Shown here: positions 11,776 to 20,724 of the stretch, piece by piece
Layout: every line of letters begins with the position of its first letter
How positions within the stretch are numbered: position 1 is the first letter of the stretch
DNA from: Azospirillum lipoferum
GTDB taxonomy: Bacteria > Pseudomonadota > Alphaproteobacteria > Azospirillales > Azospirillaceae
Direction of reading: 5' to 3'
NCBI RefSeq assembly: GCF_024170005.1
Contig: NZ_JALJXJ010000012.1
Location: 1-64,000, forward strand
Length of the DNA stretch: 64,000 nt
The notes under the pieces: model-generated
Told to the model about the DNA's origin: nothing
The model's input: only the letters and a program-made list of their open reading frames with translations
The model's database searches: none
Made by a program: the position numbers and the translations under genes

Positions 11776-13401
11776 ATGCCCGACGACATCGCCTCAGCCC
11801 GCGGCCTGTTTCCGCTCGCAAAGGACGACACGACCTACCGCAAGCTGACCTCGGACCATGTTTCGGTCGTCGAGTTCGACGGCGAGCAGATCCTGAAGGT
11901 CGAGCCGGAAGGTCTGCGCCTGCTGGCCGAGGCTGCCTTCTCCGACATCAACCATCTGCTGCGTCCGGGCCATCTGGCCCAGCTCGCCAAGATCCTGGAC
12001 GATCCGGAGGCGTCGGCCAACGACCGCTTCGTGGCGCTCGACCTGCTGAAGAACGCCAACATCGCCGCCGCCGGCACCCTGCCGATGTGCCAGGACACCG
12101 GCACCGCCATCATCATGGGCAAGAAGGGCCGCCGCGTCTGGACCAAGGGCGGCGACGAGACCGCCCTGTCGGAAGGTGCCCGCGACGCCTACCTGAAGCG
12201 CAACCTGCGCTACAGCCAGCTGGCGCCGATCTCCATGTATGAGGAGAAGAACACCCGGAACAACCTGCCGGCGCAGATCGACATCTATTCCGAGGGCGAG
12301 GACTATTACAAGTTCCTGTTCATGGCCAAGGGCGGCGGGTCGGCCAACAAGACCTTCCTGCATCAGGCCACGCCGTCGGTGCTGGCGCCCGACCGGTTGC
12401 TGAAGTTCCTGGAAGACAAGATCCGCTACCTCGGCACCTCGGCCTGCCCGCCCTACCATCTCGCCATCGTCATCGGCGGCCTGTCGGCGGAGCAGAACCT
12501 GAAGACGGTGAAGCTGGCCTCGGCCCGCTACCTCGACAACCTGCCGACCGAAGGCGGCGAGGACGCGCACGCCTTCCGCGATCTCGCGATGGAGGCCGAG
12601 GTCCACAAGCTGACCCAGAACATGGGCATCGGCGCCCAGTTCGGCGGCAAGTATTTCTGCCACGACGTCCGCGTCATCCGACTGCCGCGCCACGGCGCCT
12701 CCATGCCGATCGGCATCGGCGTGTCCTGCTCGGCCGACCGTCAGGCGGTGGGCAAGATCACCAAGGACGGCATCTTCCTGGAGCAGCTGGAGACCGATCC
12801 GGCCCAGTATCTGCCGGAGATCGGCGACGAGCACCTGTCGGGCGAGGTCGTGAAGATCGACCTGAACCAGCCGATGGAGCAGATCCGCGCCACGCTGTCG
12901 CAATACCCGATCCGCACCCGCCTGTCGCTGACCGGCCCGCTGATCGTCGCCCGCGATCTGGCCCACGCCAAGCTGCGCGCCCGCCTGGACGCCGGCGAGC
13001 CGCTGCCCGACTATTTCAAGAACCATCCGATCTACTATGCCGGCCCGGCCAAGACGCCGGAAGGCTACGCCTCGGGCTCCTTCGGGCCGACCACGGCGGG
13101 CCGCATGGACAGCTTCGTCGACCAGTTCCAGGCGGCGGGCGGTTCCATGGTCATGCTGGCCAAGGGCAACCGCAGCGCGGAAGTGACGGCGGCCTGCAAG
13201 CAGCATGGCGGCTTCTATCTCGGCTCGATCGGCGGCGCCGCCGCCCGTCTGGCCCAGGACTGCATCAAGAAGGTGGAATGCGTCGAGTATCCCGAACTCG
13301 GCATGGAAGCGATCTGGCGCATCGAGGTGGAGGACTTCCCGGCCTTCATCATCGTCGACGACAAGGGCAACGACTTCTTCAAGGAGTTGAAGCTCGCCTG
13401 A
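11776..13401 (+). CDS. Class I fumarate hydratase (iron-sulfur)
   Basis: 541 residues. The start at 11776 is preferred because AAGGAAC lies before it and the protein begins with the usual N-terminus; a more upstream ATG at 11728 is possible. The reaction is reversible hydration of fumarate to L-malate in the TCA cycle. The N-terminal half is the alpha domain with the cluster cysteines in PMCQDTGTA, SACPPYHLA and GVSCSADRQ. The C-terminal beta domain shows SGPLIVARDLAH-like and GPTTAGRMD motifs typical of FumA/FumB. Length agrees with the roughly 540-550-residue single-chain family. Class I enzymes are oxygen-sensitive [4Fe-4S] proteins. It is monocistronic. Confidence 0.94.
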   Translation: MPDDIASARGLFPLAKDDTTYRKLTSDHVSVVEFDGEQILKVEPEGLRLLAEAAFSDINHLLRPGHLAQLAKILDDPEASANDRFVALDLLKNANIAAAGTLPMCQDTGTAIIMGKKGRRVWTKGGDETALSEGARDAYLKRNLRYSQLAPISMYEEKNTRNNLPAQIDIYSEGEDYYKFLFMAKGGGSANKTFLHQATPSVLAPDRLLKFLEDKIRYLGTSACPPYHLAIVIGGLSAEQNLKTVKLASARYLDNLPTEGGEDAHAFRDLAMEAEVHKLTQNMGIGAQFGGKYFCHDVRVIRLPRHGASMPIGIGVSCSADRQAVGKITKDGIFLEQLETDPAQYLPEIGDEHLSGEVVKIDLNQPMEQIRATLSQYPIRTRLSLTGPLIVARDLAHAKLRARLDAGEPLPDYFKNHPIYYAGPAKTPEGYASGSFGPTTAGRMDSFVDQFQAAGGSMVMLAKGNRSAEVTAACKQHGGFYLGSIGGAAARLAQDCIKKVECVEYPELGMEAIWRIEVEDFPAFIIVDDKGNDFFKELKLA

Positions 13402-13528
13402 TCCTGGCGAACCGGCTGTGAAGGGGGCGCGGCGCCTTGCGGGGGCCGCGCTCCTTTTTCCTGCCTGCTTGCCGGACAGCACCGGGGGCGCCTATCTTCA
13501 GTGCATCGGGATCGGTGGAGGGCTTCCA

Positions 13529-13768
13529 ATGGACGGTGTCTATGACCGGCGCGCGCCGAAGCGGGACGTCACCTTGTCGCTGGACGAGGACATCCTTCAG
13601 CGCGCGCAGTCCCTTCCCGGCGACCTGTCCGAGCGCGTCGAGAAGCTGCTGGCCGACGAGGTGGCGAAAGCCGACCGTGAACGTCGCCTGGATGCCACGA
13701 TTGCGGCGCTGAACGACTTCGACGCCAGATATGGCTCTTTCGCCGACGAACACCTCGATCATCTGTGA
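13529..13768 (+). CDS. ccdA: CcdA-family antitoxin
   Basis: 79 residues. The start at 13529 follows GGTGGAGGG with 6-7 nt spacing. The N-terminal part, RRAPKRDVTLSLDEDILQRA, fits a ribbon-helix-helix DNA-binding domain. The C-terminal acidic and aromatic tail (NDFDARYGSFADEHL) fits the CcdB-neutralising segment. The stop codon overlaps the next start by one base (TGATG), as in translationally coupled toxin-antitoxin operons. It should neutralise CcdB and repress the operon. Confidence 0.85.
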   Translation: MDGVYDRRAPKRDVTLSLDEDILQRAQSLPGDLSERVEKLLADEVAKADRERRLDATIAALNDFDARYGSFADEHLDHL

Positions 13769-14085
13769 TGGCTCAATTCGATGTGCATCGGAACCGAACC
13801 GCGACGCGCTCGGGCATTCCGTATCTGGTGATCGTCCAGTCACAACGTTTCGACGCATCGGCACGCAGGGTGGTCGCACCGCTGCTGCTGGCTGACAAGC
13901 TTCAGAGTACGGAACCCTCCTTGACCCCGAGTTTCGTGATCGAAGGCCATGACGTCGTTTTGAACCCGCTTCAGCTCGCCTCCGTTCAGACGGACCAGCT
14001 GGGCGAGAAAGTCTCTTCGCTCGCCGACAACAGCGACCGCATCATCGCCGCCATCGACCTCCTGATTTCCCGCGCCTGGGGATGA
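13768..14085 (+). CDS. ccdB: CcdB-family gyrase toxin
   Basis: 105 residues with the family start MAQFDVHRN and the conserved core RVVAPLLLADKL and HDVVLNPLQLASV. CcdB proteins poison DNA gyrase. In F-plasmid CcdB the last three residues Trp-Gly-Ile are needed for toxicity. Here the protein ends AWG, so the Trp-Gly is kept and the final Ile is absent. It is coupled to the antitoxin by a one-base stop/start overlap. The pair sits between housekeeping genes (fumarase, RluA) with no mobile-element hallmarks. Confidence 0.85.
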   Translation: MAQFDVHRNRTATRSGIPYLVIVQSQRFDASARRVVAPLLLADKLQSTEPSLTPSFVIEGHDVVLNPLQLASVQTDQLGEKVSSLADNSDRIIAAIDLLISRAWG

Positions 14086-14092
14086 GTAGCCC

Positions 14093-14773
14093 GTGACACC
14101 CGCCCAAATCCAAGATCGCATCCTGTACCGCGACGGGCTGATGCTGATTCTCGACAAGCCCGCCGGGCTGCCGGTCCATGCCGGTCCCGCCGGCGGACCG
14201 AACCTGGAGCGGCATTTCGACGCGCTTCGTTTCGGCTTCCCCAAGCCGCCAGCGCTGGCCCACCGGCTCGACCGGGACACGTCGGGCTGCCTGATCCTCG
14301 GCCGTCACGCCAAAGCGCTGCGCAAGATCGGCATCCTGTTCCAGAACGGCAAGGTCGATAAGACCTATTGGGCGGTGGTGGCCGGCACGCCGCCGCAGGA
14401 GTCCGGACGGATCGAGCTGCCGCTCGCCAAGGTGTCCAACAAGACCGGCGGCTGGCGCATCGTCGGCTCGCCGGACGGGCAGGCGGCGGTCACCGACTAT
14501 GTCGTGCGCGGGCAAGCGGGCGGGCTGACCTGGCTGGAGCTGACGCCGCATACCGGCCGCACCCACCAGATCCGCGTGCATTGCGCGTCCATCGGCTGCC
14601 CGCTGGTCGGCGACCCGCAATATGGCGGGCCGGACGGCAAGCCGCTGCACCTGCATTCCCGCGCCATTTCACTGCCGCTCTATCCCAAGCGCGATCCGGT
14701 CGGTGCCGTGGCTCCCGTCCCGCAACACATGCGGGCGGCGCTGGAGGCTTGTGGCTTTACCGAGGCTTCATAG
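14093..14773 (+). CDS. RluA-family pseudouridine synthase
   Basis: 226 residues. The catalytic motif HRLDRDTSG near residue 60 contains the essential Asp, and the RluA/TruA-type motifs LVLDKPAG-like (LILDKPAGLPVH) and HTGRTHQIRVH are present. There is no N-terminal S4 domain, so it resembles the short RluA or TruC-like members that modify rRNA or tRNA uridines. The substrate position is unknown. It starts with GTG at 14093, 7 nt after the CcdB stop, so it may be co-transcribed with the toxin-antitoxin genes. Confidence 0.88.
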   Translation: MTPAQIQDRILYRDGLMLILDKPAGLPVHAGPAGGPNLERHFDALRFGFPKPPALAHRLDRDTSGCLILGRHAKALRKIGILFQNGKVDKTYWAVVAGTPPQESGRIELPLAKVSNKTGGWRIVGSPDGQAAVTDYVVRGQAGGLTWLELTPHTGRTHQIRVHCASIGCPLVGDPQYGGPDGKPLHLHSRAISLPLYPKRDPVGAVAPVPQHMRAALEACGFTEAS

Positions 14774-14866
14774 CTTTACTCCTAAGCTCGGACCTTGCTG
14801 CAATGCAGTAGGCTGCCCCATGATCGGTGTCGGCGATGGGGCGGTCACGACCGGGAGGGCGAGCGC

Positions 14867-16315
14867 ATGATACCGATCGGCACGACGACGGCCCGCTGGA
14901 TGACCGTACGCTATGCCCTGGCGCTGACGCTGATCGCGCTGGGCACGCTGGCCGGCTTCGTCATGACCGAGCGGGTGATCGGCCAGCACGAGCGCATGCT
15001 GGAGGTCGTCAACGTCTCCGGCCGGCAACGCATGCTGTCGCAGCGGACGGCGCTGCTGATGGAGCAGCTGAGGAGTGCGACCGACCCGGCAGTGCGCGTC
15101 GACCTCGCCCGGCGGCTGGATGACGCCACCAACATGTTCGAAGCGGCTCACCGGCGCCTGAGCGGCCGGGCCGGGCCGGAGGAGGGCCCGCCGCTGGGGC
15201 CACCACCGCAGGACCTGTTCCACAGCGGCCCCGATCCGCTGGACCCGGTGGTGACCGAGCATATCGCCGCCCTGCGCCGCGTCATCGCGGCCGCAGCGGC
15301 CGGCCAGCCACCGGACCCTGCCGAGGCCGGCCGCATCACCGCACAGGCGCTCGGCCCACTGCTGGATCGGCTGGAGGAAATGGTCGCCCTTTACCAGGAG
15401 GAGGGCGAGGCGGGCTTTCTGACCCTGCACCGGCTGGGGCTGGCGGTACTGCTGGCAACCCTGCTGATCCTGGCGGTGGAGGCGCTGGCCATCTTCCGGC
15501 CGATGACCCGGCAGGTGCGCCGCCAATTCACCGAGATCCTGCGCATGGCCGAAACCATCGAGCGGGCAAATGCCACGCTGGAACAGCAGGTGCGTGAACG
15601 GACGGCCGAACTGCACGCCGCCAAGACCGCGGCGGAGCAGGCCCACCGCGCCAAGTCCCGTTTCCTCGCCCATGCCAGTCACGATCTGCAACAACCCCTC
15701 CAGGCCATCGGCATGTTCACCGGCATGCTGGAGCGCCAGCCGCAGAGCACGAAGGCGGCGGCCCTGCTGACCGACCTGAAGGCGGCGCAGCGGTCGATGC
15801 GCGACCTGCTGAACGCCATCCTCGACATCTCCAAGCTGGAATCGGGGGTGGTGACGCCGAAGCCGGCGGACCTGCCGCTCTCCCCCCTGTTCGGCCAGTT
15901 GGAGGCGGAGTTCGCCGGACAGGCGGAGGCGAAGGGGCTGCGGCTGCGCGCCATCCCGACCAACGCGGTGGTGCGCAGCGATCCCGCCCTGCTGGAGCGC
16001 ATCGTCCGCAACCTGATCGCCAACGCCATCCGCTATACCGAGACCGGCGGCGTCCTGGTCGGCTGCCGGACCCGCGGCGATACGCTGTGGATCGAGGTCT
16101 ACGACACCGGCCGCGGCATCGCCGAGCCCGACCGCCAGCGCATCTTCAAGGAGTTCGTCCAGCTCGACCGTCCCGACCGCGACCGCAGCGAGGGCATCGG
16201 GCTGGGCCTCGCCATCGTCGAGCGTCTCGCCCGGCTGCTGGGCCATCCGGTGACGGTGCGTTCGGCGGAAGGGCGCGGGACCGTGTTCGCAGTGGGAGTG
16301 CCGTTGGTGGGCTGA
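14867..16315 (+). CDS. Orphan sensor histidine kinase with PilJ-type sensor segment
   Basis: 482 residues; the start is chosen from GGGAGGG 7 nt before the ATG at 14867. The first membrane helix (about residues 12-32) is followed by a periplasmic region containing NVSGRQRMLSQR, typical of type IV pili/NarX-like PilJ sensor domains. A second helix lies near 190-210. Then come a coiled linker, a HisKA box with the phospho-accepting His in HASHDLQQPLQ, and a HATPase domain with NLIANAIRY, DTGRGI and GLGLAIV. The DLQQPL form is seen in hybrid kinases such as those controlling c-di-GMP or virulence, but no receiver domain is attached. No partner regulator is adjacent. The input is unknown. Confidence 0.87.
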   Translation: MIPIGTTTARWMTVRYALALTLIALGTLAGFVMTERVIGQHERMLEVVNVSGRQRMLSQRTALLMEQLRSATDPAVRVDLARRLDDATNMFEAAHRRLSGRAGPEEGPPLGPPPQDLFHSGPDPLDPVVTEHIAALRRVIAAAAAGQPPDPAEAGRITAQALGPLLDRLEEMVALYQEEGEAGFLTLHRLGLAVLLATLLILAVEALAIFRPMTRQVRRQFTEILRMAETIERANATLEQQVRERTAELHAAKTAAEQAHRAKSRFLAHASHDLQQPLQAIGMFTGMLERQPQSTKAAALLTDLKAAQRSMRDLLNAILDISKLESGVVTPKPADLPLSPLFGQLEAEFAGQAEAKGLRLRAIPTNAVVRSDPALLERIVRNLIANAIRYTETGGVLVGCRTRGDTLWIEVYDTGRGIAEPDRQRIFKEFVQLDRPDRDRSEGIGLGLAIVERLARLLGHPVTVRSAEGRGTVFAVGVPLVG

Positions 16316-16432
16316 GATTGTCGCCCTGAAAGCAACGATCTGATGTGATCCTGCTGGATTGTTCGAAATGCCGTCCGGTGCCAAATTCCCCTCCAGACAA
16401 CGACACAGCCCAACGGCACGGAGGGTTCCATC

Positions 16433-17131
16433 ATGATCACCATTCGCCATCGCGACGAGCGTGGGGTCGCCAACATGGGTTGGCTGAACAGCAACCACAG
16501 CTTCTCGTTCGGCCATTATTTCAATCCCGGCTACATGGGCTTCCGCGCCCTGCGCGTCATCAACGAGGACCGGGTGATCCCCGGCGCCGGCTTCCCCACC
16601 CATGGGCACGCCAATATGGAGATCGTCTCCTACGTGCTGAACGGCGCGCTGGAGCATAAGGACTCCATCGGCACCGGGTCGGTGATCCGTCCGGGCGAGG
16701 TTCAGGTGATGAGCGCCGGCCGCGGCATCCGCCACAGCGAGTACAATGCGTCGGACACCGAGCCGGTACATTTCCTCCAGATCTGGATCCTGCCGGAAGC
16801 CAACAACCTGGCGCCCGGCTACCAGCAGGCGGATTTCCCGGCCGAGCAGAAGCGCGGCACGCTGAAGCTGGTCGGGTCGCGTGATGGGCGCGATGGCAGC
16901 GTCACCATCCACCAGGATGTCGACCTGTATGCCGCCCTGCTGGACGGCGAGGAAAGCGCCACGCTGCCGCTTCGCCCCGGCCGCCATGCCTGGGTCCAGG
17001 TCGCCCGCGGCCGGGTCCATCTGAACGGCACGATGCTGAAGGCCGGCGATGGCGCCGCGCTGACGGATGAGGAGGCGGTGACTCTGGACCGCGCGGACGA
17101 GGCCGAAGTGCTGGTCTTCGACCTCGCCTGA
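16433..17131 (+). CDS. Pirin family protein (YhhW-like quercetinase fold)
   Basis: 232 residues of the bicupin pirin family. The metal ligands are visible as His-x-His in THGHANMEIV and His/Glu in GIRHSEYN. The C-terminal cupin is degenerate, as usual. E. coli YhhW of this type has quercetin 2,3-dioxygenase activity in vitro. The physiological role in bacteria is poorly defined. GGAGGG precedes the ATG by 6 nt. It is monocistronic. Confidence 0.9.
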   Translation: MITIRHRDERGVANMGWLNSNHSFSFGHYFNPGYMGFRALRVINEDRVIPGAGFPTHGHANMEIVSYVLNGALEHKDSIGTGSVIRPGEVQVMSAGRGIRHSEYNASDTEPVHFLQIWILPEANNLAPGYQQADFPAEQKRGTLKLVGSRDGRDGSVTIHQDVDLYAALLDGEESATLPLRPGRHAWVQVARGRVHLNGTMLKAGDGAALTDEEAVTLDRADEAEVLVFDLA

Positions 17132-17260
17132 TACAGTTGGGCCTGAGGTGTCAGGCTTGACATAAAAGCTTGATTTGAACCGGGAGCGGGGCAGACGGCA
17201 GAGTGCCGCCGTCCCGTTCCCGCCGACTCCCTGCCGGCGGGCCGAACCCTGGGGTTGGCG

Positions 17261-17791
17261 ATGACCGAGCAGAAAACCTACAACGCCCTGTTTCTCTGCA
17301 CCCACAATTCGGCGCGCAGCATCATGGCGGAATGCCTGATGCGCCGGTGGGGCGCCGGCCGCTTCAACGCGTGGTCCGCCGGCAGCCACCCGGCCGGCCA
17401 GATCAACCCGCATACCCTGGCGACGCTGAAGGCCTTCAACCTGCCGACCGACGGTCTGCGCTCCAAGAGCTGGGACGAGTTCTCCCGGCCCGACGCCCCG
17501 GCGCTGGATTTCGTCTTCACAGTCTGCGACCAGGCGGCGGGGGAGATGTGCCCGGTGTGGAACGGTGCGCCGCTGGTCGCCCATTGGGGTGTCGAGGATC
17601 CGTCCGCCGCCACCGGGACGGAGGACCGCATCCGCATGGCCTTCCGCCGCGCCTATGTGGAATTGGAAAGCCGCATCAAGATCTTCGCCAGCCTGCGGGT
17701 GGAACAGCTGGACCGGCTGACCCTGCAAAGCTCGCTGCATGCCATCGGCACCGTCCGTGGATCGGAAACGGACGTGATGGCCGACGCCTGA
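17261..17791 (+). CDS. ArsC-type arsenate reductase / low-molecular-weight phosphatase
   Basis: 176 residues. The P-loop CTHNSARS (Cys-X5-Arg-Ser) near the N-terminus is that of low-molecular-weight protein tyrosine phosphatases and thioredoxin-coupled ArsC. A second pair of cysteines in VCDQAAGEMC fits the redox relay that distinguishes arsenate reductases from phosphatases. The C-terminal extension after residue 140 is longer than in the classical 131-139-residue enzymes. No arsR, acr3 or arsB gene is nearby, so arsenate resistance is inferred only from the cysteines. A TTGACA element at 17159-17164 may be its -35 box. Confidence 0.8.
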   Translation: MTEQKTYNALFLCTHNSARSIMAECLMRRWGAGRFNAWSAGSHPAGQINPHTLATLKAFNLPTDGLRSKSWDEFSRPDAPALDFVFTVCDQAAGEMCPVWNGAPLVAHWGVEDPSAATGTEDRIRMAFRRAYVELESRIKIFASLRVEQLDRLTLQSSLHAIGTVRGSETDVMADA

Positions 17792-17798
17792 GGTCACG

Positions 17799-18815
17799 TC
17801 ACAGGACTTGTTTTGGCAACGACAGCAGTTCCTTCCTGATGCGGTTGAGGCTGGGGCGGTTTTCGGGGCCGAAGGCGATGGGACGGCACAGGTGCATGGC
17901 GGTCAGCCCGACCCGCGCGGTCAGCAGGCCGTTGATCACCCCCTGCCCCATCCGCGTGGAAATGGCCGCGGCGAGCGACCCGCCCAGCGCCTCCACCGCC
18001 ACATGGTGGGCGCTCTCCGCCACCCCGGCGACGGCGATGTTGGCAAGCATCCGGCGCAAGAGCCGGAGCGAGCCGACATAGCCGGGCCGGGCGCCATAGA
18101 GGGCGGCGATCTCGCGCACCAGCTTCAGGTTGCGCCAAAGGACCACCGCGAAATCCAGCAGAGCCGCCGGGCTCAGGGCCGTGGCGATGGCAGTGTCGCG
18201 CGAGGCGCGCAGAACCCGCTGATAGGCGGCGCGGTCGAGCGGGCTCAGCACCTCGCGGTCGAGAAGCCGGACCACCTCATGCTCGTCATGGGCGTCGGTG
18301 ACATGGTCGCGCACGCGGGCCAGCGCCGGTGCCAGCTCCCGCCGGTCGGCATAGAGCGCCACCAGCGATCCGGCGAAGCGGTCGGCCCGGCCACCGGGCG
18401 CCTCCACCTCCAGCCGGCCGGCCTCGGCGCGCAGTTCCTCGATCCGGCGCAGGCGGCGAAGCGACAGCAGTTCGGTCACCAGCATCGCCAGGGCTGCGAT
18501 ACCGGCGGTGGCGGCCAGCAAGGCGACCAGCACGCCCAGCGCGAGGCTGGTGGCGAAGGCGCGGGCCAGCAGATCGGCGGTGTCGAAGCCCAGCGCCACC
18601 AGGACCAGCGCCGCCAGCGCCCCGAACAGCCAGCGCCCGAGCCTGCGCGTTGTCCGCACCGGGGTAGCGGGGGCCGGCAGCAGATCGGCGGGATCGCCGG
18701 AGCCGGTCAGCAGGGCGGATTCCTCCTCCGCCGGCACCGGGGCGGCGCGGTCGAGGTCCAGCTCCATCGGCGGGACCCAGCCCTTCGGAGCTTTGCGGGT
18801 GTCGTGCTCCGTCAC
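17799..18815 (-). CDS. YcjF-family (DUF697) inner-membrane protein
   Basis: 338 residues. A polar N-terminus of about 75 residues precedes two adjacent membrane helices near residues 80-130. The rest is a soluble domain with weakly hydrophobic helices near the C-terminus, as in the YcjF/TIGR01620 family. It starts with GTG overlapping the ycjX stop by four bases (GTGA), so translation is coupled. YcjX and YcjF are a conserved pair, stress-induced in enterics; their molecular role is not settled. Confidence 0.85.
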   Translation of the reverse strand: MTEHDTRKAPKGWVPPMELDLDRAAPVPAEEESALLTGSGDPADLLPAPATPVRTTRRLGRWLFGALAALVLVALGFDTADLLARAFATSLALGVLVALLAATAGIAALAMLVTELLSLRRLRRIEELRAEAGRLEVEAPGGRADRFAGSLVALYADRRELAPALARVRDHVTDAHDEHEVVRLLDREVLSPLDRAAYQRVLRASRDTAIATALSPAALLDFAVVLWRNLKLVREIAALYGARPGYVGSLRLLRRMLANIAVAGVAESAHHVAVEALGGSLAAAISTRMGQGVINGLLTARVGLTAMHLCRPIAFGPENRPSLNRIRKELLSLPKQVL

Positions 18816-20194
18816 GTCAGGTAATCCCCGAGAAGGAATTGCAGGGCCTGATCGACGCGGATGTGCGGCAGGCCGCGCGGATCGCGGCCGAGGTCGTCGG
18901 GCGGACGGAAGGCCAGGAAATTGTAGGGACGGTCGCGGCCGGGAGGGAAGGCCTCCGCATCCTCCGGGATCTCGCCGGGGAACAGCACGGTCGGACGGTC
19001 GCGCCCGACGGGGACGCCGCGCACACAGCGCAGCTGGCGGCCTTCATGCTCGGTCACCACGCTTTCGGTGCATTTCAGCGCGGCGATGGCCATGGTCTCG
19101 ACCTGGGCGCCTTCGAAGCGGATGGCGTTGCGGGCGTCGCCGACCAGCCGGTCGAGCAATGCCCGCAGCTGGGCATGCTGGTGGGCGGCGATGTGGTCGG
19201 CCTTGGTGGCGGCGAACAGCACGCGGTCGATCTTGCTGCCGAACAGCCAGTCGAACCAGCCCGACGCACCGTGGCGGAAGGGCTCCAGGCTCAGTTCCAG
19301 CGCCCGCTTCATGTCGGCCATCCCGGCCGGGCCGGCGTTCAGCGCGCCCAGCACGTCGATCAGCACGATCTGGCGGTCGAGCCGGGAGAAATGCTCGGCG
19401 AAGAAACGGCGGACGACATTGGTCTTGTAGGCCTCGTACCGCTCCTCCATCAGCGCCCACAGGCTGCCGCGGGCACGCTGGCTCCCGTGCAGCGGACAGA
19501 AGGTCAGCAGCGGCGCGTCCTTCATGTCGCCGGGCTCGACGAAGCGGCCGGGCTGGATCAGGCTGAGCAGCGTGTCGGCGCGGCGGCAGGCGTGGAGATA
19601 GTCGGTGTAGAGCGCCGCACCCCGCCGGGCCGTCTCCTCCTCCGCCGGTGCGGACGGGTCGACGGTGGCGAGCCAGCCGCGCCAGGAGGCGGACAGCGCG
19701 TCGCGCGGCGGGCGGGCGGCGAGTTCCAGGGTCTGGGTGCTCCATTCCGCGAAGCTCTGGCGCAGCAACGGCAGGTCGAGCAGCCATTCGCCGGGATAAT
19801 CGACGAGGTCGAGATTGAGCGTCGCCAGCGGCTGCACCGTGCGCTTCAGCGCCGAATCCGGGCGGTAGCGCAGGGAAACGCGCATCTGGCCGATGCCGCG
19901 CGTCGGCTCCGGCCAATGGGGATCAGGGCCGGTCAGGGCGGCGAGATGGCCTTCGAAATCGAAGCGCGGCACATCGGGATCGGGCTGGGGCCGCAGCCGC
20001 GCCGCCTGGAAGCGGCCGGAGGACACGACATCCATGAAGGGCAGCCGCCCGGCCTTCAGAAGGTTGTCGACGAGGGCGGTGACGAAGACGGTCTTGCCCG
20101 CCCGCCGCAGCCCGGTGACGCCGACGCGCACCGTCGATTCCAGAAGAAGCCGGCTGCCGGCATCGTACAGGCTGTTCAGGTCGGGAATGCGCAC
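18812..20194 (-). CDS. YcjX-family P-loop NTPase (DUF463)
   Basis: 460 residues. The phosphate-binding loop GLRRAGKT is at about residues 28-35. Other GTPase-like elements are DYPGEWLLDLP, which resembles a Walker B/G3 region, and AATKADH, which matches the G4 NKxD position. It is the upstream partner of YcjF with a four-base overlap. Family members are G-protein-like ATP/GTPases linked to envelope stress or filamentous forms in E. coli. The exact job is unknown. Confidence 0.87.
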   Translation of the reverse strand: MRIPDLNSLYDAGSRLLLESTVRVGVTGLRRAGKTVFVTALVDNLLKAGRLPFMDVVSSGRFQAARLRPQPDPDVPRFDFEGHLAALTGPDPHWPEPTRGIGQMRVSLRYRPDSALKRTVQPLATLNLDLVDYPGEWLLDLPLLRQSFAEWSTQTLELAARPPRDALSASWRGWLATVDPSAPAEEETARRGAALYTDYLHACRRADTLLSLIQPGRFVEPGDMKDAPLLTFCPLHGSQRARGSLWALMEERYEAYKTNVVRRFFAEHFSRLDRQIVLIDVLGALNAGPAGMADMKRALELSLEPFRHGASGWFDWLFGSKIDRVLFAATKADHIAAHQHAQLRALLDRLVGDARNAIRFEGAQVETMAIAALKCTESVVTEHEGRQLRCVRGVPVGRDRPTVLFPGEIPEDAEAFPPGRDRPYNFLAFRPPDDLGRDPRGLPHIRVDQALQFLLGDYLT

Positions 20195-20724
20195 GGGCGG
20201 TCGTTCACGTCTGGCCGATGACCGGCCCTATATGGGGTCGGCCGGGCGGGATGCGAGGGGGCCGGATGCGACGTCTGGAACAGCGTGAAACAGTTTCCGG
20301 GTGTGTGTTCACTGTTCAATCCGGGCGGCATCGGCAAGAACCTCCGCGGGTGGGGACCAGCGGTCATTCGTATCATGGATGGGGGGAGCGGGTAACGGCG
20401 GGATGAAAAACGTCAGGATGAATCCTCCGCTCTCGCCAGGCATTCCGGATACACGCATCATCGACTGCCCCGGCAGGACCAAAGTCAAGCCGCTGCAGTG
20501 GTTTGGAATCACGCAAGGACACTTGAGCACGCCGAGGAGGAAGAGGCAGCAAAGCCCTGACCAATAGATGCATAGATTTCGAAGCAATAACATTTTCTGG
20601 ATGCAGTGCGGGAGTTTAACAGTTTATTAAAGAGAATTAATGTGTGATTCTTGCATCGATTTTGCTGTGGATTCCGTCCACCCTCATTTTCCGCCTGCCT
20701 GACCGTTAAACTCAGGAGACCATC
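20195..20724. other. Intergenic region, AT-rich in its second half
   Basis: About 530 bases between the YcjX start and the unknown gene at 20725. I see no supported gene. Composition changes from GC-rich to AT-rich after about 20,570, consistent with a promoter for the rightward gene. It contains the CtrA-type box annotated separately. Confidence 0.5.
20616..20640 (+). promoter_or_regulatory. CtrA-type box TTAA-N7-TTAA
   Basis: TTAA at 20616-20619 and TTAA at 20627-20630 are separated by exactly 7 nt, matching the alphaproteobacterial CtrA consensus TTAA-N7-TTAA(C). A third TTAA at 20637-20640 follows after 6 nt. The site is about 95 bp upstream of the ATG at 20725, a normal activator or repressor position. 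CtrA binding is inferred from the pattern alone. Confidence 0.5.

Noticed and set aside
20403..20567. A 54-codon ORF upstream of the unknown gene at 20725
   Set aside because: No convincing ribosome site or conserved feature. It sits where the promoter region begins.
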